Shown here piece by piece: positions 44,662 through 53,084 of a stretch of 64,000 nucleotides of DNA. Each line of letters starts with the position of its first letter. The first letter of the stretch is position 1. The notes under the pieces are model-generated. The model searched no databases, had not been told where the DNA came from, and saw nothing but the letters and a program-made list of their open reading frames with translations. This DNA comes from Scandinavium sp002470465 (GTDB lineage: Bacteria > Pseudomonadota > Gammaproteobacteria > Enterobacterales > Enterobacteriaceae): assembly GCF_040750395.1 (NCBI RefSeq), contig NZ_JBFLVD010000011.1, forward strand, positions 313,400 to 377,399. Reading direction: 5' to 3'. A program made the translations under genes and the position numbers.

Positions 44662-46921
44662 AAGAATGGGGCGCGTCGCCCCGTCACCGCCACCGCCATT
44701 CATCAAAAGCACCGCCGAGCCGTTCGTCGGTGCGTATTATTTTAACGCGCTTCGTGAGGCAGTCGGGCGCGAAAGACCCCTTACACGTGACGAAATGCGT
44801 CAGGTGCAAGGCGTTTTATCGAAAATTGACAGCCTGCCATATTTCCTGAGTTCGCATTTCTCTTCCCGTTATGACCATATCCGCCGCAACAAAAGCCCGG
44901 TGCATGGCCTGTATTTCCTCAAATCGACATTTATGCGCCGGTTGTGGCCGCGCATCGAGCGCGTCAATCAGCGTAACGGAATGGATATTGATGCTTCGCT
45001 GCTGTTCCTGACTGAGCACGAGAATTACGCCCGTCTGCCGGGGATGAATGACAAAGAGCTGAAGAAATTCGCGGGCCGCATTGCCGCGCAACTTTTCATC
45101 ATGTACGAGGAATTAAGCGACGCCTGGGCGGAATCGCACGGCGGTAAAGAATCCCTGTTTGAAGATGAGGCGCAGGCTCACCTGTATGGTCAGGTCGCAG
45201 GCGCAGCTCGCGCATTTAACATCACGCCGATTTTCTGGAAGAAATACCGCAAAGGTCAGATGACAATTCGTCAGGCATTTTCCGCTGTGGCGCGACTCAT
45301 CAATGATGAATGGTGGATTAACCAGCTCAAGGCGCAGCGTATGCGCTGGCATGAGTCGCTGCTGATTGCATCCGGTGAAGTGAATAAAGACCGCTCGCCG
45401 TATGCCAGTAAAAATGCGATCCGCGATGTGCATTCCCGCCGCCTGGCGAACCTCGAATACCTGAAATCCTGCGAGCTCGAAAACAAGGTTACCGGCGAGC
45501 GTATCGACCTTATCAGTAAAGTGATGGGCAGTATTTCTAATCCCGAAATCCGCCGCATGGAGCTGATGAACACCATCGCCGGTATCGAGCGCTATGCTGC
45601 CGGCAAGGGTGATGCCGGGATGTTTATCACACTGACCGCGCCGTCGAAGTATCACCCGACACGTCAGGTCGGTAAGGGCAAAGAGAAGACCGTTCAGCTT
45701 AATAACGGCTGGAATGCGGAGGCGTACACGCCGAAAGACACGCAGCGCTACCTTTGCCACATCTGGAGCCTGATGCGCACCGCGTTCAAAGACAACGATT
45801 TACAGGTTTACGGAATGCGCGTTGTCGAGCCGCATCACGATGGAACGCCACACTGGCACATGATGCTGTTCTGCAAGCCGGGTCAGCGCAAAAGGATTAC
45901 CGAAATCATGCGCCGCTATGCCCTGAAGGTCGACGGTGACGAGCGGGGCGCTGCGAAACAGCGCTTTCAGGCCAAGCACCTCAATCGGGGTGGCGCAGCG
46001 GGCTATATCGCGAAATACATCGCGAAGAATATCGACGGTTACGCGCTCGACGGTCAGGTCGACAATGACACCGGCAAGCCGCTGAAGGATACCGCCGCCG
46101 CTGTAACCGCCTGGGCGTCGACGTGGCGCATTCCTCAGTTCAAGACGATTGGCCTGCCGACGATGGGCGCTTATCGCGAGCTGCGCAAATTACCTCGCGG
46201 CGTCAGCATCGCCTCAGAATTCGACGAGCGTGTCGAAGCGGCCCGCGCCGCTGCTGATGAGGGTGAGTTTGATTTATATATCGCTGCGCAGGGCGGGGCG
46301 AATATTCCACGCGATAACCAGACTGTCAGGGTTGCCCGTACCGCCTCCGAGGAAACCAACGACTACGAGGAAGATATCATTCGCGTCGTTGGTATTTATG
46401 CCCCTCACATGGGCGCAAACCACATCCATGTTACCCGGTCAGCCGACTGGCGCATCGTTCCAAAGGTTTTGGCCGTTGAGCCTTTGACTTTAAAAAGCGG
46501 CCTCGCCGCGCCTCGGAGTCCTGTCAATAACTGTGGAAAGCTCACCGGCGGTGATGTTCCGGTTATGACCCCTACACCGTCTGAGCATGCCGCAGCGGTG
46601 CTAAATCTCGTTGATGACGGGGTTATCGCATGGGATGACCCCGAAGCCGTGACAGCGCTCAGGGGCGCATTAAAACACAACACACCGAGACCAAATCGCC
46701 AGCAACGAAGCGGCGAGCCATTAAAACCGCATCAGATAGCCCCATCAGGGCGAATGACGAAAGCCGAACGGGCGCAGATTCCACGCATCCGCTTCGAGCT
46801 GGCGCAGCAGGGCATCACGCCGCAGCGCTGGGAGCTTGAAGCGTTGGCTCGTGGTGCTACCGTAAAATGTGGTGAGTTTGAATTCAAATATCCAGTTGTT
46901 AACGATTGGTCTACTCTTTGA
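44651..46921 (+). CDS. A: Rolling-circle replication initiator gpA
   Basis: Nicks the phage origin and stays covalently attached to start rolling-circle replication. 756 residues (P2 A 761) with strong similarity throughout. The HUH motif is PHWHMML, and two catalytic tyrosines lie in GYIAKYIAKNIDGY, separated by three residues as in P2. The ATG at 44651 overlaps the previous stop; one at 44666 is an alternative. In P2 the origin lies inside this gene. The C-terminus is shorter than in P2, and cargo begins straight after it. Confidence 0.95.
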   Translation: MSVERMGRVAPSPPPPFIKSTAEPFVGAYYFNALREAVGRERPLTRDEMRQVQGVLSKIDSLPYFLSSHFSSRYDHIRRNKSPVHGLYFLKSTFMRRLWPRIERVNQRNGMDIDASLLFLTEHENYARLPGMNDKELKKFAGRIAAQLFIMYEELSDAWAESHGGKESLFEDEAQAHLYGQVAGAARAFNITPIFWKKYRKGQMTIRQAFSAVARLINDEWWINQLKAQRMRWHESLLIASGEVNKDRSPYASKNAIRDVHSRRLANLEYLKSCELENKVTGERIDLISKVMGSISNPEIRRMELMNTIAGIERYAAGKGDAGMFITLTAPSKYHPTRQVGKGKEKTVQLNNGWNAEAYTPKDTQRYLCHIWSLMRTAFKDNDLQVYGMRVVEPHHDGTPHWHMMLFCKPGQRKRITEIMRRYALKVDGDERGAAKQRFQAKHLNRGGAAGYIAKYIAKNIDGYALDGQVDNDTGKPLKDTAAAVTAWASTWRIPQFKTIGLPTMGAYRELRKLPRGVSIASEFDERVEAARAAADEGEFDLYIAAQGGANIPRDNQTVRVARTASEETNDYEEDIIRVVGIYAPHMGANHIHVTRSADWRIVPKVLAVEPLTLKSGLAAPRSPVNNCGKLTGGDVPVMTPTPSEHAAAVLNLVDDGVIAWDDPEAVTALRGALKHNTPRPNRQQRSGEPLKPHQIAPSGRMTKAERAQIPRIRFELAQQGITPQRWELEALARGATVKCGEFEFKYPVVNDWSTL

Positions 46922-47082
46922 GTGTAAATTACTATATATAGTGGTTAATTTTTTGATTAGGCCCTATAGGATATTGTGATTGTTCATATGACAATATTTT
47001 GTTATAACTTCGCAACGTGAAACATGTACCAGTTTGACATATAATGAAAACTGGACCTTAGGAGAAAGATTCGGAGGTTACT

Positions 47083-47301
47083 ATGACGAATTTTTTACCA
47101 CGCCTTTTCGGGTTAAGATCAGCAGAAAAGGAAATGCAGCTCGCCGAACGAATCGAGAAATCGGGGGCTACTGATGTTGAAGTTGTTGGCCGCGGAGGAG
47201 TGATAACTTCTAAGCAGGATCTTGCATCTTCTGAAACTGTTAAGTTGATGAGATTTAAAGCGAAAAAAATCGTAGCTCAAACTCCAACTAATAAAGAATA
47301 G
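47083..47301 (+). CDS. 72-residue cargo protein, unknown
   Basis: First gene of a rightward two-gene unit. The protein is soluble, charged and has no recognised motif; an N-terminal LPRLFGLRSAEKEMQLAERI could be an amphipathic helix. TCGGAGGTTACT gives a strong ribosome site. The downstream membrane-protein gene starts three bases after its stop, so both are probably made together. The AT-rich composition matches the rest of the cargo block. It could be a regulator or partner of the next protein; this is inference only. Confidence 0.7.
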   Translation: MTNFLPRLFGLRSAEKEMQLAERIEKSGATDVEVVGRGGVITSKQDLASSETVKLMRFKAKKIVAQTPTNKE

Positions 47302-47304
47302 GCC

Positions 47305-48078
47305 ATGTTTGCATTCTTGATTATCCCTTTATTGGTGAGTGGTTTTATTGTTATAACTACTCACCCTTTCCATTTTTTCCGACTACATCGTTATGACGGT
47401 CAACTTCTCTACATGAAAGCCGCAAAATATGGGCTATGGTGTTTAGTGTGGTCCGTAATTATAGCGTTCATCATAAAGTACTATTTCCCTTCTGCCCACC
47501 TTGTTACTGAAGTATCACAATCACTCGGGTTGGGCGAAAATTTGTATCAAAAAAGAATTACAGGTTGGTTGATTTTTCTTTCTTGTACATCTGTTTTACT
47601 TGCATGGTTATCAGGTGTAATCGCAAATTGGTTTACAACTTTTCGTAGCCAAATGATTTATAAAATATTTTACAAGAAAGATATCAGTGTAGAAGAAAGT
47701 AAAGAGTTGGTGAAATTAAGAACCTTGCAAGATTTGGTAACGGAAGGCTCGATGGACAGTGTCTTTTTCGATTCACTAATAGATCGAAAATCTATATTAG
47801 TTAGCATGAGTAATAAAAAGGTCTATGTCGGTATTGTTAATGCATTAGGTGAGCCTAATGAGAAGGATGGACCAAATCAACAAATTTCTATTTTACCTAT
47901 TATGTCGGGTTATAGAGAAAAAGATACATTAAATGTATGTTTTACAAATGACTATAATAACGTAGAGGGCTATGATACTAGTGTTATTATTCCTGTGTCT
48001 CAAATTACCCAGGTTTCATGGTTTACTATGGAGGTACATGATCAGGTAAATAATAATTGCAAATCTATAGCTGAGTAA
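47305..48078 (+). CDS. Three-helix membrane protein, unknown
   Basis: 257 residues. Hydrophobic helices are at about 2-19, 42-60 and 87-110. Between the first two is a conspicuous HRYDGQLLYMKAAKYG. The part after 120 is soluble, with a probable small beta-domain (SILVSMSNKKVYVGIVNALG...) that looks SH3- or Sm-like. No family is recognised. Location in the tin/old cargo slot, an independent small operon and a membrane anchor make superinfection exclusion or membrane-acting defence plausible, but nothing in the sequence proves it. Confidence 0.75.
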   Translation: MFAFLIIPLLVSGFIVITTHPFHFFRLHRYDGQLLYMKAAKYGLWCLVWSVIIAFIIKYYFPSAHLVTEVSQSLGLGENLYQKRITGWLIFLSCTSVLLAWLSGVIANWFTTFRSQMIYKIFYKKDISVEESKELVKLRTLQDLVTEGSMDSVFFDSLIDRKSILVSMSNKKVYVGIVNALGEPNEKDGPNQQISILPIMSGYREKDTLNVCFTNDYNNVEGYDTSVIIPVSQITQVSWFTMEVHDQVNNNCKSIAE

Positions 48079-48080
48079 AA

Positions 48081-48098
48081 GAGGCCGGGCGGCCTCTT
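48081..48098. terminator. Shared terminator of the two cargo operons
   Basis: AGAGGCC-GGGC-GGCCTCT hairpin between convergent genes, followed by TTTTA on the minus strand and preceded by AAAA, so it can act in both directions but is stronger leftward. Confidence 0.8.
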
Positions 48099-48112
48099 AG
48101 TCCTACCTATTT

Positions 48113-50368
48113 CTACCTAATTTGGATTCGTTCTTCACTACTGATGATAATATCATCGCTTTCCCAATCTAACGAATCAATCTCAGCAATAGCTTCCGAG
48201 TAAATCCCTTTTTGGCCCGACAGTGATCGCAAAGTTATCAAAAGCACGGCTCTTTGAGGAAACTCAAGCGGGTCTTGTTCAGCTCTTCGTTGCACATCGA
48301 TTTTAAGCCTCCATGTACTACCTTGCGTACCTTGGGGATATTTTTTTCTATATACCTTTATTGGTGACCATTTAAAGCCATTTTCGATGAGATACTTCTC
48401 ATACAATTCACTTTTGTCTTTGATTTGCGGAACTTTACTAATATGTTTCCTTTTTTGCGTCTTGTCATAGTCATATGTTCCGAAGGAAACATCAACATTA
48501 GAGCGACAATACTCGGACGGATAATTAGGATCTAAAGGCGGGGAATATACCAGCGTCATTAAAATTTCGCCAGAAAATTTGTCATCATCATTTTTTAAAG
48601 AATCTGGTATAACAAATGGATAGCGACCAAACTCGACACCTTCCCGGGTATCAACTTCAAAAAGGAAAGTAATTTCGCTGTCTTTGCAAGATAACATTTC
48701 AGAAATGTTATTCTTAGGTATTCCGAAACCATGATAATTGATTTCTTTGGGATCAATTTGATCCGTTCTCTCTAACATGGCGGAATGAATAACTAATGCC
48801 TTTACCCTTTCTGGCGAAGGAGAGGTATTGCTATGCAATTGTAGTTCGTGCCATGTAGAAGCAGCAATACTTGAAATCAATGGTGTAGAAAGACTTGTGC
48901 CAATAGCTTCCGATAAATGTCCGCTATCTCCTATGGCTCGAATTCCTAAATTTGAGAAGTCGAGATTTTCTCTGCAATTGCCGCCAAAATGTGTAACTTC
49001 AGGTTTAGGAATGCATGAAGGGCCGGGACCTCTCCTTGAAAAGGATGATGGCTGTTTTGCTTTTACGATGGAGTCAGCACTATCTGTATAAGCGACAGAA
49101 CCAACTGTTAATGCGCGTACAGAATCTCCTGGCGCGGAAACTCGGTCCCCACCAGACAATTCTTGAGGTGGCCAAGTGCGTTGAGGTATCGCCTCATAAT
49201 TACCTGACGCAACTACAAACAGACATCCGTGCTCATCATGCAGGTAACTTAAAAGATGGCCCATTTCCGAAAAATTATCATCATGACAAGCTTCTTTTTG
49301 TCCAAGTGATAAGTTCCATATTTTCACTTCAGGAAATTCTTCAACGGACGTTGTTATTATAGACGCTAATTCTGGTAATGATAATTCTGTATCAGCAGGA
49401 AAAGCTGCTATATCAACTACTTCTGCATGAGTATCAGGAAATCCAACTGAGTTATTATTAAGACCTTTACCATCAATGATTAGACTTGCAACCATATTCC
49501 CATGAGTGTAATCAGCTTTTCTTCCGTTAAGAAAACTTCTTCTTCCCCATACCCAAGGTGATATATCTTTATTATTTGGGTCAATGCCACTATCTATTAT
49601 GCCCACCAAAGGATAATGAATGTCTGCATCAGGTAGTGGCAATAATTCCTTTCGACTAGTTGATATTTTAGATAATGCTATATCACTATTATCTAGTTTG
49701 AAACTTGGCATGGGTTGTAATTTTCTCACACCAATAAAATTGGACAGTTCGAAGATTTTAGGGTTTGAAGGCACTTCAAAGTAAAAAACATCGCTACCTA
49801 TGTTGTATTTATTTAGTTCAGGTATGTCTAATTCTTTTAAAATTAATTTTAATGACTCTTCGATCGACTTGTTTATTTTTCGGTTTTTGTGGTCGAATAA
49901 CTTCAGTATATATGTATTGGTTTTGTCATCGGTTATCTCGTCACAAATATAGGGTTCAATCTTATCAATAACAGCGATGTGAAGTGTACCGCTTTTCGTC
50001 TTGGTACTATTCTGTATTTTTGTTTGAAGTTTCGTGAGCCCTTCCTCTGTAACACTAACAAGTAGTTCACCAAAATTACAGCTCCCAATGACAGGGCAAG
50101 TCTTATCGCCTAATAAACTTGTAGGCCTGTGAGATTTTGCCAACGCTTTATCGTGTAGAGTGACTTTTGCTACCGCTGGAACACCCGGCCACTTTCGGAA
50201 TGAGTCCTTGAAATACTCAGATACATGCTGTACTTCATGCTTGAGCTTTGTAAGTAACTCTTTTGTTACAGGACGAACAGGATCTTTTTCTCCAAAACCA
50301 TAGTTTTTGTCATTAAAATCTTTTGCAAATGTTTTAATGACTTTTATAGGTCTTTCTAGTTTACTCAT
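48113..50368 (-). CDS. Subtilisin-like S8 serine protease (IetS-type)
   Basis: 751 residues, cytoplasmic (no signal peptide). The S8 triad is complete: Asp259 in VGIIDSGID, His289 in YTHGNMVAS and Ser492 in GTSLSTP, with the oxyanion Asn390 in VASGN. About 250 residues precede the protease domain and about 200 follow it. Paired 31 bp downstream of an AAA ATPase gene, it matches the IetAS architecture, first described on an Agrobacterium plasmid and later shown to be anti-phage in E. coli. The protease presumably cuts a phage or host target under ATPase control. Confidence 0.88.
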   Translation of the reverse strand: MSKLERPIKVIKTFAKDFNDKNYGFGEKDPVRPVTKELLTKLKHEVQHVSEYFKDSFRKWPGVPAVAKVTLHDKALAKSHRPTSLLGDKTCPVIGSCNFGELLVSVTEEGLTKLQTKIQNSTKTKSGTLHIAVIDKIEPYICDEITDDKTNTYILKLFDHKNRKINKSIEESLKLILKELDIPELNKYNIGSDVFYFEVPSNPKIFELSNFIGVRKLQPMPSFKLDNSDIALSKISTSRKELLPLPDADIHYPLVGIIDSGIDPNNKDISPWVWGRRSFLNGRKADYTHGNMVASLIIDGKGLNNNSVGFPDTHAEVVDIAAFPADTELSLPELASIITTSVEEFPEVKIWNLSLGQKEACHDDNFSEMGHLLSYLHDEHGCLFVVASGNYEAIPQRTWPPQELSGGDRVSAPGDSVRALTVGSVAYTDSADSIVKAKQPSSFSRRGPGPSCIPKPEVTHFGGNCRENLDFSNLGIRAIGDSGHLSEAIGTSLSTPLISSIAASTWHELQLHSNTSPSPERVKALVIHSAMLERTDQIDPKEINYHGFGIPKNNISEMLSCKDSEITFLFEVDTREGVEFGRYPFVIPDSLKNDDDKFSGEILMTLVYSPPLDPNYPSEYCRSNVDVSFGTYDYDKTQKRKHISKVPQIKDKSELYEKYLIENGFKWSPIKVYRKKYPQGTQGSTWRLKIDVQRRAEQDPLEFPQRAVLLITLRSLSGQKGIYSEAIAEIDSLDWESDDIIISSEERIQIR

Positions 50369-50399
50369 TCCTTGCTCCTTTGCTCTTAGCTGAGTCTAT

Positions 50400-51572
50400 C
50401 TAACTAGCTTCGTCGGTATTATTCTGATTTAAAGATAATTTATTCTCTTTGGTTAATCGTGAAACCTTCGCTGGTGATATTGAAAGTAAACTAGCAATTT
50501 TTCTTACTGTAAATACCCGTGCATCACAATTTCTTATTAATTTTGCTAATTTTCCAGTCATTTGATCTGGATCATCAAATTTCTCTCCTTGAGACTCCAT
50601 GATTGATTTCACAAGAAAAGTTTTATCAAATTCGTTATTGTTAAACAATATAGAGTGACGAAGTGCACGCTCACATATTTGTTCAATAAATGCGCATGAG
50701 AGCCCTTTAGAAAGTAGTGCAGAGTCATAAGCAACGTCTAATCTAGGGAAATGTTCATTAAGCAATCTTTCAAATAAATGCTCTCTAATTTTAATATCAG
50801 GTAAGCCGATCTCAATTCGGTATGCAAATCTGCGCCATACGGCACTGTCTAACAAATTTTCATGATTGCTAGCAGATATAAGAACAGTATGCTCAGGAAG
50901 ATCATCAATATTTTGTAGCAATGCAACTACTACCCTCTTTAGCTCCCCTAATTCATGCTGATCATCTCTAGCTTTTGCTAAAGCATCGAGTTCATCTAAA
51001 AACAGCACGCATGGCTGGTTACTCGCATATTCAAAGAGAGCTCGAATATTTTTGGCTGTAGATCCTAAATATGAGGAAACTAAAGCATCGCATCTTGCAG
51101 TGAAAAGAGGAAGGCCAAGTACTGAGGCAATATGCTTGGCTGCTAAGGTTTTACCACAACCGGGAGGGCCAAAAAGTATCATAGAAGAAGCTGGCTTTAA
51201 GCCAAATTTTTTTAGCTCATTACGTTTTTCTACAGAGACAATAAACTCATTGATTTTTTCATTAATCGAGTTGTTAAGTATTGGAGGCTGTTCATTAGTT
51301 TCAGGAGCTACTTTATCAGCAAGATGAAATTTTGTTTCACTATCTATGGGTAATGAAAGATCATTTGCAGTTAGCTTGCTTGGAGTGAAATTAGCCTTCT
51401 GAAGTGAGAAAGAAGCCTCTTGTTTCAGTAAGTTTCGTATAGTTTGTGCGAGTTCACGGTTGCCTTCCGCATCCATCTCGCGGGCTACCTTAGCAGCCAT
51501 CCTTTGGAAGGTGACTTTATCTCCTATAACCCCTGACTTTATGAGGCCAACCATCAACTCATTTGTATTCAT
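50400..51572 (-). CDS. AAA ATPase (IetA-type) with C-terminal HTH
   Basis: 390 residues. Walker A is GPPGCGKT at 135-142, Walker B LFLDELDAL at about 190-198, with sensor ASNHEN and an arginine pair in AVWRRFAYRIE. The N-terminal ~110 residues are helical. The last ~40 residues (VRKIASLLSISPAKVSRLTK) look like a helix-turn-helix. The start at 51572 (MNTNELMVGLIKS) is preferred to 51620, whose extra residues are Cys/His/Phe-rich and unlikely. First gene of the pair with the S8 protease; AT-rich unlike the phage genes. Confidence 0.87.
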   Translation of the reverse strand: MNTNELMVGLIKSGVIGDKVTFQRMAAKVAREMDAEGNRELAQTIRNLLKQEASFSLQKANFTPSKLTANDLSLPIDSETKFHLADKVAPETNEQPPILNNSINEKINEFIVSVEKRNELKKFGLKPASSMILFGPPGCGKTLAAKHIASVLGLPLFTARCDALVSSYLGSTAKNIRALFEYASNQPCVLFLDELDALAKARDDQHELGELKRVVVALLQNIDDLPEHTVLISASNHENLLDSAVWRRFAYRIEIGLPDIKIREHLFERLLNEHFPRLDVAYDSALLSKGLSCAFIEQICERALRHSILFNNNEFDKTFLVKSIMESQGEKFDDPDQMTGKLAKLIRNCDARVFTVRKIASLLSISPAKVSRLTKENKLSLNQNNTDEAS

Positions 51573-51728
51573 GAAACAAAAAACCTTATAATGATTAAAA
51601 ACACAGTAATGATGACACAAATGCTGGTTTTATCCAAAAACAAGATTGTAAATGTGAAACGATCATGTCTAATTGTGAATGTTTGACGCATTGAAAGATA
51701 AAAACTCTTTGAAAGCAATTTTTGTTGC

Positions 51729-51821
51729 ATGCAGTTGCATGATTGCGCATGTCTTTGACGAGAATTTATGTGGATGCTCAAGCCTGCTGAAAGCTTCAAA
51801 GTTGAGGTCATGCAACTGCAT
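51729..51821. repeat. 14-bp perfect inverted repeat next to cos
   Basis: ATGCAGTTGCATGA at 51729-51742 and its exact complement at 51808-51821, 65 bases apart. GCATG appears three times in 51727-51751. It borders the cargo block and ends 24 bases before cos. Confidence 0.9.
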
Positions 51822-51845
51822 TAAAACCGACTCATAAAGCGGGCA

Positions 51846-51864
51846 GGCGTGGCGGGGAAAGCAT
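51846..51864. other. Phage cos site
   Basis: GGCGTGGCGGGGAAAGCAT is nearly identical to the 19-base P2 cohesive end as I recall it (GGCGAGGCGGGGAAAGCAC). Its location between cargo and Q is the P2 location. Terminase (P and M) should cut here for packaging. Confidence 0.85.
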
Positions 51865-52006
51865 TGCGCGCCCGGCGTGGTGCTAATTATTATTTATTTG
51901 CGTCTGAGAGCCTCGCTGTGAGGCTGTGGCGGGCGTGGTTGATTCGTTGGGTGTTATGCGGTGATATCGGCGTGAGGTGCTGCTGAGGGGCTTCTGGTGC
52001 GGGGCG

Positions 52007-52029
52007 GTAAAAAGCCGCCTTTCGGCGGC
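52007..52029 (-). terminator. Terminator of the P-Q operon
   Basis: On the minus strand GCCGCC-GAAA-GGCGGC is followed by TTTTTA, just after the Q stop. Confidence 0.9.
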
Positions 52030-52037
52030 GCTGGGGG

Positions 52038-53084
52038 TTAATCTTCGTCAGGATCCAGTGTGTATTTTTCGAAGCGGATAATTTCCTCGCCCGCCCACTC
52101 GTTCAGCTCCATACAGCGCGACTGTAGGGGCCGCAGCTCGTTACGCACAAAGACCTTTGCCACCTTCTCGACGTCACCCACTGAGCCGACATTCTCAGGC
52201 TTGCCGCCCATCAGCTGGAACGGGATGCGATGTGCGTCGAGCAGGTCGGCGGCGCTGACTTTCTTGATGTTAAAGAAATCATCTTTCGTCGCGACTTCAC
52301 TCAGCGGCACAATTTTAATGCCGTCGGCTTTTCCGTTCGGCGCGTAGAAAAACAGGTTCTTAAAGTTCCCGAGCCCCTTCGAGTCTCGCATTGCCTTGCG
52401 CAGCGCCTCGACGTCGGTGCTGCTTTGCGCGGCGTCGGTCACATACATGATGTAGCCCGCGTGCGCCCCGTTCTGGTAATACTTGCGACGGAACAGCGTA
52501 GCAGACTCATTCAGCCAGGCGGAATTGAGTGCGCTCAGGTATTCCGGCAGGCCGTAGAGCTCCTGATTGATGTCAGGCTCCAGCAGGTGAAACACTGAAC
52601 CGGGCGCGAACTGATGCGGCTGCGTGAAAGACTGAATATACCAGTAGATGTCTTTCTCGATGCCCCGGCGGGTGTACTTGGCCGGTGAGGTTTCAAATTT
52701 GACCGCCTTGCCGCTGATACTATTGCGGGTTTCGAGAAACGCATTACCAAAGACCAGAAAATCAAGCACGAAGCGGCTGAAATCCTGCCGGGATAATTTC
52801 GGGTGCGGAATGTAGGTGGACACCAGAATATTACGCTTCACGTAAATCGGTGAGCTGTGGTGTACCGCTGCCCGCATGCTTTTTGCAAGGCCCGAGAAAC
52901 TGACCGGCGGCTCGTACCACTGGCCGTTGTCGACGCATTCCACGTAATCGAGAATGTCGCGCCGGTCGAGCACTGGTGTCGGCTCACCAAAGGTGAACGC
53001 CTCCATGCTTTGAGCGGGTGCGGCGGAATGCTGGCGCGTTTTGGTCGTGTACTGATTTTTCTTGTTGCTGTTGCGCTTGCTCAT
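52038..53084 (-). CDS. Q: Portal protein Q
   Basis: Forms the dodecameric portal vertex through which DNA enters the capsid. 348 residues (P2 Q 344) with the phage-portal PBSX/P2 pattern: SGLAKSMRAAVHHSSPIYVK, DFLVFGNAFLE, and QLMGGKPENVGSVGDVEKVA. The start at 53084 overlaps the P stop (TAATG) and is preferred to 53093. Transcribed leftward with P. Confidence 0.95.
   Translation of the reverse strand: MSKRNSNKKNQYTTKTRQHSAAPAQSMEAFTFGEPTPVLDRRDILDYVECVDNGQWYEPPVSFSGLAKSMRAAVHHSSPIYVKRNILVSTYIPHPKLSRQDFSRFVLDFLVFGNAFLETRNSISGKAVKFETSPAKYTRRGIEKDIYWYIQSFTQPHQFAPGSVFHLLEPDINQELYGLPEYLSALNSAWLNESATLFRRKYYQNGAHAGYIMYVTDAAQSSTDVEALRKAMRDSKGLGNFKNLFFYAPNGKADGIKIVPLSEVATKDDFFNIKKVSAADLLDAHRIPFQLMGGKPENVGSVGDVEKVAKVFVRNELRPLQSRCMELNEWAGEEIIRFEKYTLDPDED

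Larger units (their letters stand above)
51573..52037. other. Non-coding region between cargo and structural genes
   Basis: 465 bases without a gene. From left to right it holds the presumed leftward promoter of the ATPase gene, a cluster of GCATG-type repeats, a 14-bp inverted repeat (51729 and 51808), the cos site (51846-51864), an AT-rich stretch, a GTG-rich stretch and the Q terminator. Nothing else is recognised. Confidence 0.8.

Noticed and set aside
47034..47045. TTGACA and TATAAT as promoter of the cargo membrane operon
   Set aside because: The two hexamers nearly touch, so they cannot be the -35 and -10 of one promoter; each lacks a good partner at 16-18 bp.
49015..49362. Rightward frame inside the S8 protease gene
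   Set aside because: The protease frame carries all catalytic motifs; the short opposite frame has no start signal or recognisable content.
51721..51751. GCATG cluster considered as a CRISPR-like or iteron array
   Set aside because: Only three loose copies with irregular spacing and no spacers; better described as part of the inverted repeat near cos.
46922..52037. P2 tin, orf91 or old genes
   Set aside because: Sought at their usual place, but none of the frames resembles them; the slot is filled by the membrane pair and the protease/ATPase pair.
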